15,517 bases of DNA from Clostridium sp. CAG:302 (GTDB lineage Bacteria; Bacillota_I; Bacilli_A; RF39; UBA660): contig FR887357.1 of the NCBI GenBank assembly GCA_000431795.1, positions 1,656 through 17,172 of the forward strand, read 5' to 3'. Under the pieces are notes generated by a model that did no database searches, was not told where the DNA came from, and saw nothing but the letters and a program-made list of their open reading frames with translations. The position numbers and the translations under genes were made by a program. How positions within the stretch are numbered: position 1 is the stretch's first letter; every line of letters starts with the position of its first letter. Shown one piece after another: positions 12,689 through 15,517 of the stretch.

Positions 12689-12716
12689 GAAGTTATATTT
12701 ATTGTGACTTCTTTTT
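12688..12716 (+). terminator. Terminator of the 11774 gene
   Basis: AGAAGTTATA (12688-12697) pairs with TGTGACTTCT (12703-12712) over 10 positions with two G-U pairs, 5-base loop, then TTTTT. It begins on the last base of the stop codon. Compare the terminator at 11693-11722, which differs at only a few positions. Confidence 0.8.
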
Positions 12717-12729
12717 GTATATATTTATG

Positions 12730-12812
12730 GCTTATATATGATAGATATGTAGATATACTATTTATAGACTTTAGGCTATAAATAGCACTGGAAGACTATA
12801 GGCTGAAAGTGA
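12730..12812 (+). repeat. Two-hairpin intergenic repeat, copy C
   Basis: Same layout as copies A and B: GCTTATATATGATAG box, then hairpin 1, CTATTTATAG (12758-12767) with CTATAAATAG (12776-12785), 10 perfect pairs around loop ACTTTAGG. Hairpin 2 is CACTGGAAG (12786-12794) with CTGAAAGTG (12803-12811); it keeps the outer four and inner two pairs but has three purine mismatches between, so it may be decaying. A terminator follows 30 bases later, as after copy A. Confidence 0.8.
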
Positions 12813-12842
12813 ATAAAAAAAGATGTAAATAATAAGTAAATT

Positions 12843-12863
12843 AAAGGTAATATTATTGCCTTT
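12843..12863 (+). terminator. Terminator upstream of ppdK
   Basis: AAAGGTAAT (12843-12851) pairs with ATTGCCTTT (12855-12863) with one G-U pair and a 3-base loop, followed by TTATTTTTATTTTG. Its 3' arm and T tract overlap the ppdK promoter. It would block read-through from upstream, or act as a leader terminator for a transcript starting at copy C. Confidence 0.6.
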
Positions 12864-12884
12864 TTATTTTTATTTTGTTATTAT
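12856..12884 (+). promoter_or_regulatory. Putative ppdK promoter
   Basis: TTGCCT (12856-12861), 17-base T-rich spacer, TATTAT (12879-12884). The predicted start near 12891 leaves only a very short leader before the GAGGTGA ribosome site (12893-12899). The -35 box is part of the 3' arm of the terminator, an economical overlap. Confidence 0.5.
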
Positions 12885-12905
12885 ATTAAGGTGAGGTGAA
12901 AGATA

Positions 12906-15517
12906 ATGACAAAATATGTTTATTTGTTTACAGAAGGTAATGCAGATATGAGAAACCTTCTTGGTGGTAAAGGTGCTAACTTAGCGGAAATGACAAATAT
13001 TGGTTTGCCTGTTCCCCAGGGATTTACTATTACTACTGAAGCTTGTACTAAGTACTATGAAGATGGACGTACAATTAATGATGAAATTCAAAGTCAAATT
13101 AATGAATACATTGTTAAGATGGAAGAAATTACAGGAAAGAAATTTGGAGATAAAGAAAATCCATTATTAGTTTCTGTTAGAAGTGGTGCTAGAGCTAGTA
13201 TGCCTGGTATGATGGATACTATTCTTAATTTAGGATTAAATGAAGAAGTAGTTAATGTTCTAGCAGAAAAGTCTAATAATTCTAGATGGGCTTGGGATTG
13301 TTATCGTAGATTTATTCAAATGTATTCTGATGTTGTTATGGAAGTTGGTAAGAAATACTTTGAGCAACTAATTGATAAGATGAAGGAAGAAAAGAATGTT
13401 AAATTAGATGTTGAACTTACTGCTGATGATTTAAAAGAATTGGCTAGAGAGTTTAAAGAAGAATATAAGTCTAAGATTGGAGATGATTTCCCAGATGATC
13501 CAAAAGAACAATTAATGGGAGCTATTAAGGCTGTATTTAGATCTTGGGATAATCCAAGAGCTAATGTTTATCGAAGAGATAATGATATTCCATATTCTTG
13601 GGGAACTGCTGTTAATGTTCAATCAATGGCATTTGGTAATATGGGAGATGATTGTGGTACAGGTGTTGCTTTTACAAGAGATCCTGCTACTGGTGAAAAA
13701 GGTTTATTTGGTGAATTCTTAACTAATGCACAAGGTGAAGATGTTGTTGCGGGTGTTAGAACTCCGATGAAGATTACTGAGATGGCTGATAAGTTCCCAG
13801 AGGCATTTGAGGAATTTAAGAGAGTATGTGCTACTTTGGAAGAACATTACCGTGATATGCAAGATATGGAGTTTACTGTAGAACATGGTAAATTATATAT
13901 GTTACAAACAAGAAATGGTAAGAGAACGGCGCAGGCTGCTTTAAAGATTGCTTGTGATTTAGTTGATGAAGGAATGAGAACTGAAGAAGAAGCTGTATTA
14001 ATGATTGATCCTAGAAACTTAGATACATTATTACATCCACAGTTTGATAGTAAGGCAATAAAAGCTGCTACTCCAGTTGGAAAAGGACTTGGTGCTTCTC
14101 CTGGTGCTGCTTGTGGTAAAATTGTATTTACTGCTGAAGATGCTGCTACTTATGGTATCGGTGGTAAGGGAGAAAAAGTTGTACTTGTTAGACTAGAGAC
14201 TTCTCCAGAAGATATTACTGGTATGAAGGCTGCTCAAGGTATTTTAACAGTACGTGGTGGTATGACAAGTCATGCTGCAGTTGTTGCTCGTGGTATGGGT
14301 ACTTGCTGTGTATCTGGATGTGGTGATATTATCATGAATGAAGCTAAGAAAGAATTTACTTTAGCTAGTAAAGTATACCATGAAGGGGATATTATCTCTA
14401 TTGATGGTACTACGGGTAATATTTATGATGGAGCTATTCCAACAGTTGATGCTACTATTGCAGGTGAATTTGGCCGTGTTATGGCATGGGCTGATAAGTA
14501 TCGTAAGCTTGGTGTTAGAACTAATGCTGATACTCCTAAAGATACTAGAAAAGCAATTGAACTTGGTGCTGAAGGTATTGGACTATGTCGTACTGAGCAT
14601 ATGTTCTTTGATGAAGAGAGAATATTTAACTTAAGAAGAATGATTTTATCTGAAACAGTTGAAGATAGAGAAAAATATTTAAGTTTATTAATTCCTTATC
14701 AAAAAGGTGACTTTAAAGAAATGTATAAGGAATTAAAGGGTCTACCTATGACTGTTCGTTATATTGATCCACCTCTTCATGAATTTATTCCTAAGACTGA
14801 GGCTGAAATGAAAGAACTTGCTGAGGCTATGGGAATAACTGTAGAACATATTATTGATGTATGTAATGAATTACATGAATTTAATCCTATGATGGGTCAT
14901 AGAGGATGTCGTTTAGCGGTTACTTATCCAGAAATTGCTAGAATGCAAACTCGTGCTTTAATGGAAGCTGCTATTGAGGTTCATGAAGAAGAAGGATATG
15001 ATATTGTTCCTGAGATTATGATTCCACTTGTTGGTGAAGTTAAAGAATTAAAATATGTTAAGGATATAGTAGTAGAAACTGCTGAACTTGTTAAGAAAGA
15101 AAAAGGTTCTGATATGGAATATCATATTGGTACTATGATTGAAATACCAAGAGCTGCTCTTACTGCTGATGCAATTGCTACTGAAGCTGAATTCTTCTCA
15201 TTTGGTACTAATGATTTAACACAAATGACATTTGGTTTCTCTAGAGATGATGCTGGTAAGTTTTTAGGAGCCTACTATGAAAAGAAGATTTATGAACAAG
15301 ATCCATTTGCTAGATTAGATCAAGTAGGTGTTGGACAACTTGTTAAAATGGCTGCTGAAAAGGGTAGAGCTACAAGACCAAATATTAAACTTGGTATATG
15401 CGGAGAACATGGTGGGGATCCATCTAGCGTTGAATTCTGTCATAATGTTGGATTAACTTATGTTTCTTGCTCACCATTTAGAGTACCTATAGCTAGACTT
15501 GCTGCTGCTCAAGCCGC
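12906..15517 (+). CDS. ppdK: Pyruvate, phosphate dikinase (3' end outside window)
   Basis: 870 codons are visible and the frame is open to the right edge; the enzyme is usually about 875 residues, so only a few C-terminal residues and the stop are missing. It interconverts pyruvate, ATP and phosphate with PEP, AMP and pyrophosphate, typical of anaerobes that use pyrophosphate-linked glycolysis. The N-terminal ATP-grasp half begins YVYLFTEGNADMRNLLGGKGANLAEM. The swivelling domain carries the phosphorylated histidine in GGMTSHAAVVARGMG (H456). The C-terminal barrel has GLCRTEHMFF and the catalytic cysteine in GICGEHGGDPSS (C832), each one residue from the Clostridium symbiosum numbering as I recall it. 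The start ATG has GAGGTGA six bases before it. No frameshift is seen. Confidence 0.97.
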   Translation, partial: MTKYVYLFTEGNADMRNLLGGKGANLAEMTNIGLPVPQGFTITTEACTKYYEDGRTINDEIQSQINEYIVKMEEITGKKFGDKENPLLVSVRSGARASMPGMMDTILNLGLNEEVVNVLAEKSNNSRWAWDCYRRFIQMYSDVVMEVGKKYFEQLIDKMKEEKNVKLDVELTADDLKELAREFKEEYKSKIGDDFPDDPKEQLMGAIKAVFRSWDNPRANVYRRDNDIPYSWGTAVNVQSMAFGNMGDDCGTGVAFTRDPATGEKGLFGEFLTNAQGEDVVAGVRTPMKITEMADKFPEAFEEFKRVCATLEEHYRDMQDMEFTVEHGKLYMLQTRNGKRTAQAALKIACDLVDEGMRTEEEAVLMIDPRNLDTLLHPQFDSKAIKAATPVGKGLGASPGAACGKIVFTAEDAATYGIGGKGEKVVLVRLETSPEDITGMKAAQGILTVRGGMTSHAAVVARGMGTCCVSGCGDIIMNEAKKEFTLASKVYHEGDIISIDGTTGNIYDGAIPTVDATIAGEFGRVMAWADKYRKLGVRTNADTPKDTRKAIELGAEGIGLCRTEHMFFDEERIFNLRRMILSETVEDREKYLSLLIPYQKGDFKEMYKELKGLPMTVRYIDPPLHEFIPKTEAEMKELAEAMGITVEHIIDVCNELHEFNPMMGHRGCRLAVTYPEIARMQTRALMEAAIEVHEEEGYDIVPEIMIPLVGEVKELKYVKDIVVETAELVKKEKGSDMEYHIGTMIEIPRAALTADAIATEAEFFSFGTNDLTQMTFGFSRDDAGKFLGAYYEKKIYEQDPFARLDQVGVGQLVKMAAEKGRATRPNIKLGICGEHGGDPSSVEFCHNVGLTYVSCSPFRVPIARLAAAQA

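Noticed and set aside
756..12812. The three repeats as a CRISPR array
   Set aside because: The copies are kilobases apart, in both orientations, with genes between them and variable stems. There are no regular spacers and no cas genes.

Overview
The window is a strongly AT-rich, gene-dense chromosomal segment with the standard bacterial code: tryptophan is TGG, and one gene stops on TGA. It carries Shine-Dalgarno sites of the GGTGAT or AGGAGG type and sigma-A-like promoters of TTGACA-17-TATAAT type. Low-GC Firmicutes-type genes (recX, rnhB, uvrC, rplM-rpsI, pyruvate phosphate dikinase, a SipW-type secreted protein, a membrane thioredoxin, a PilB/GspE ATPase with pseudopilins) suggest a fermentative member of the Bacilli related to the Mollicutes, for example an uncultured RF39-like gut lineage. 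The taxonomic name is inference; the low-GC Firmicutes character is well supported.

Layout. 1-120: a minus-strand promoter and structured 5' leader that runs off the left edge. 158-2132: a SipW-type secreted protein, a two-hairpin repeat (copy A), a terminator, then a membrane thioredoxin and a PH-domain protein. 2161-4274: recX, a lipoprotein, a small hypothetical protein and rnhB, all on plus. 4283-7321: a type II secretion/type IV pilus assembly ATPase on minus, divergent from two pseudopilins and a small membrane protein. 7360-7450: tRNA-Ser(GCU). 7507-9270: uvrC, followed directly by repeat copy B in inverse orientation. 9383-10702: an apparent cassette bounded by two 45-bp direct repeats (one mismatch). 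It holds a DUF3644/HEPN-like protein with an R-x4-H motif and, convergent to it, a candidate small RNA of about 105 nt. 10706-11686: rplM-rpsI with its own promoter and leader. 11774-12688: an unrecognised gene lying between two near-identical terminators. 12730-12905: repeat copy C, a terminator and a promoter. 12906 to the right edge: ppdK, missing only its last few codons.

How the genes work together. Most are housekeeping: DNA repair (recX, uvrC), RNA-DNA hybrid removal (rnhB), translation (rplM, rpsI, tRNA-Ser) and PEP/pyruvate metabolism (ppdK). The ATPase and pseudopilins are part of an envelope pilus or pseudopilus machine, possibly for DNA uptake; the prepilin peptidase and platform protein are not in the window. 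Three parts look least explained: the dispersed two-hairpin repeat, whose stems change together in all three copies; the repeat-bounded HEPN/small-RNA cassette between uvrC and rplM; and the leader at the left edge with mutually exclusive hairpins.
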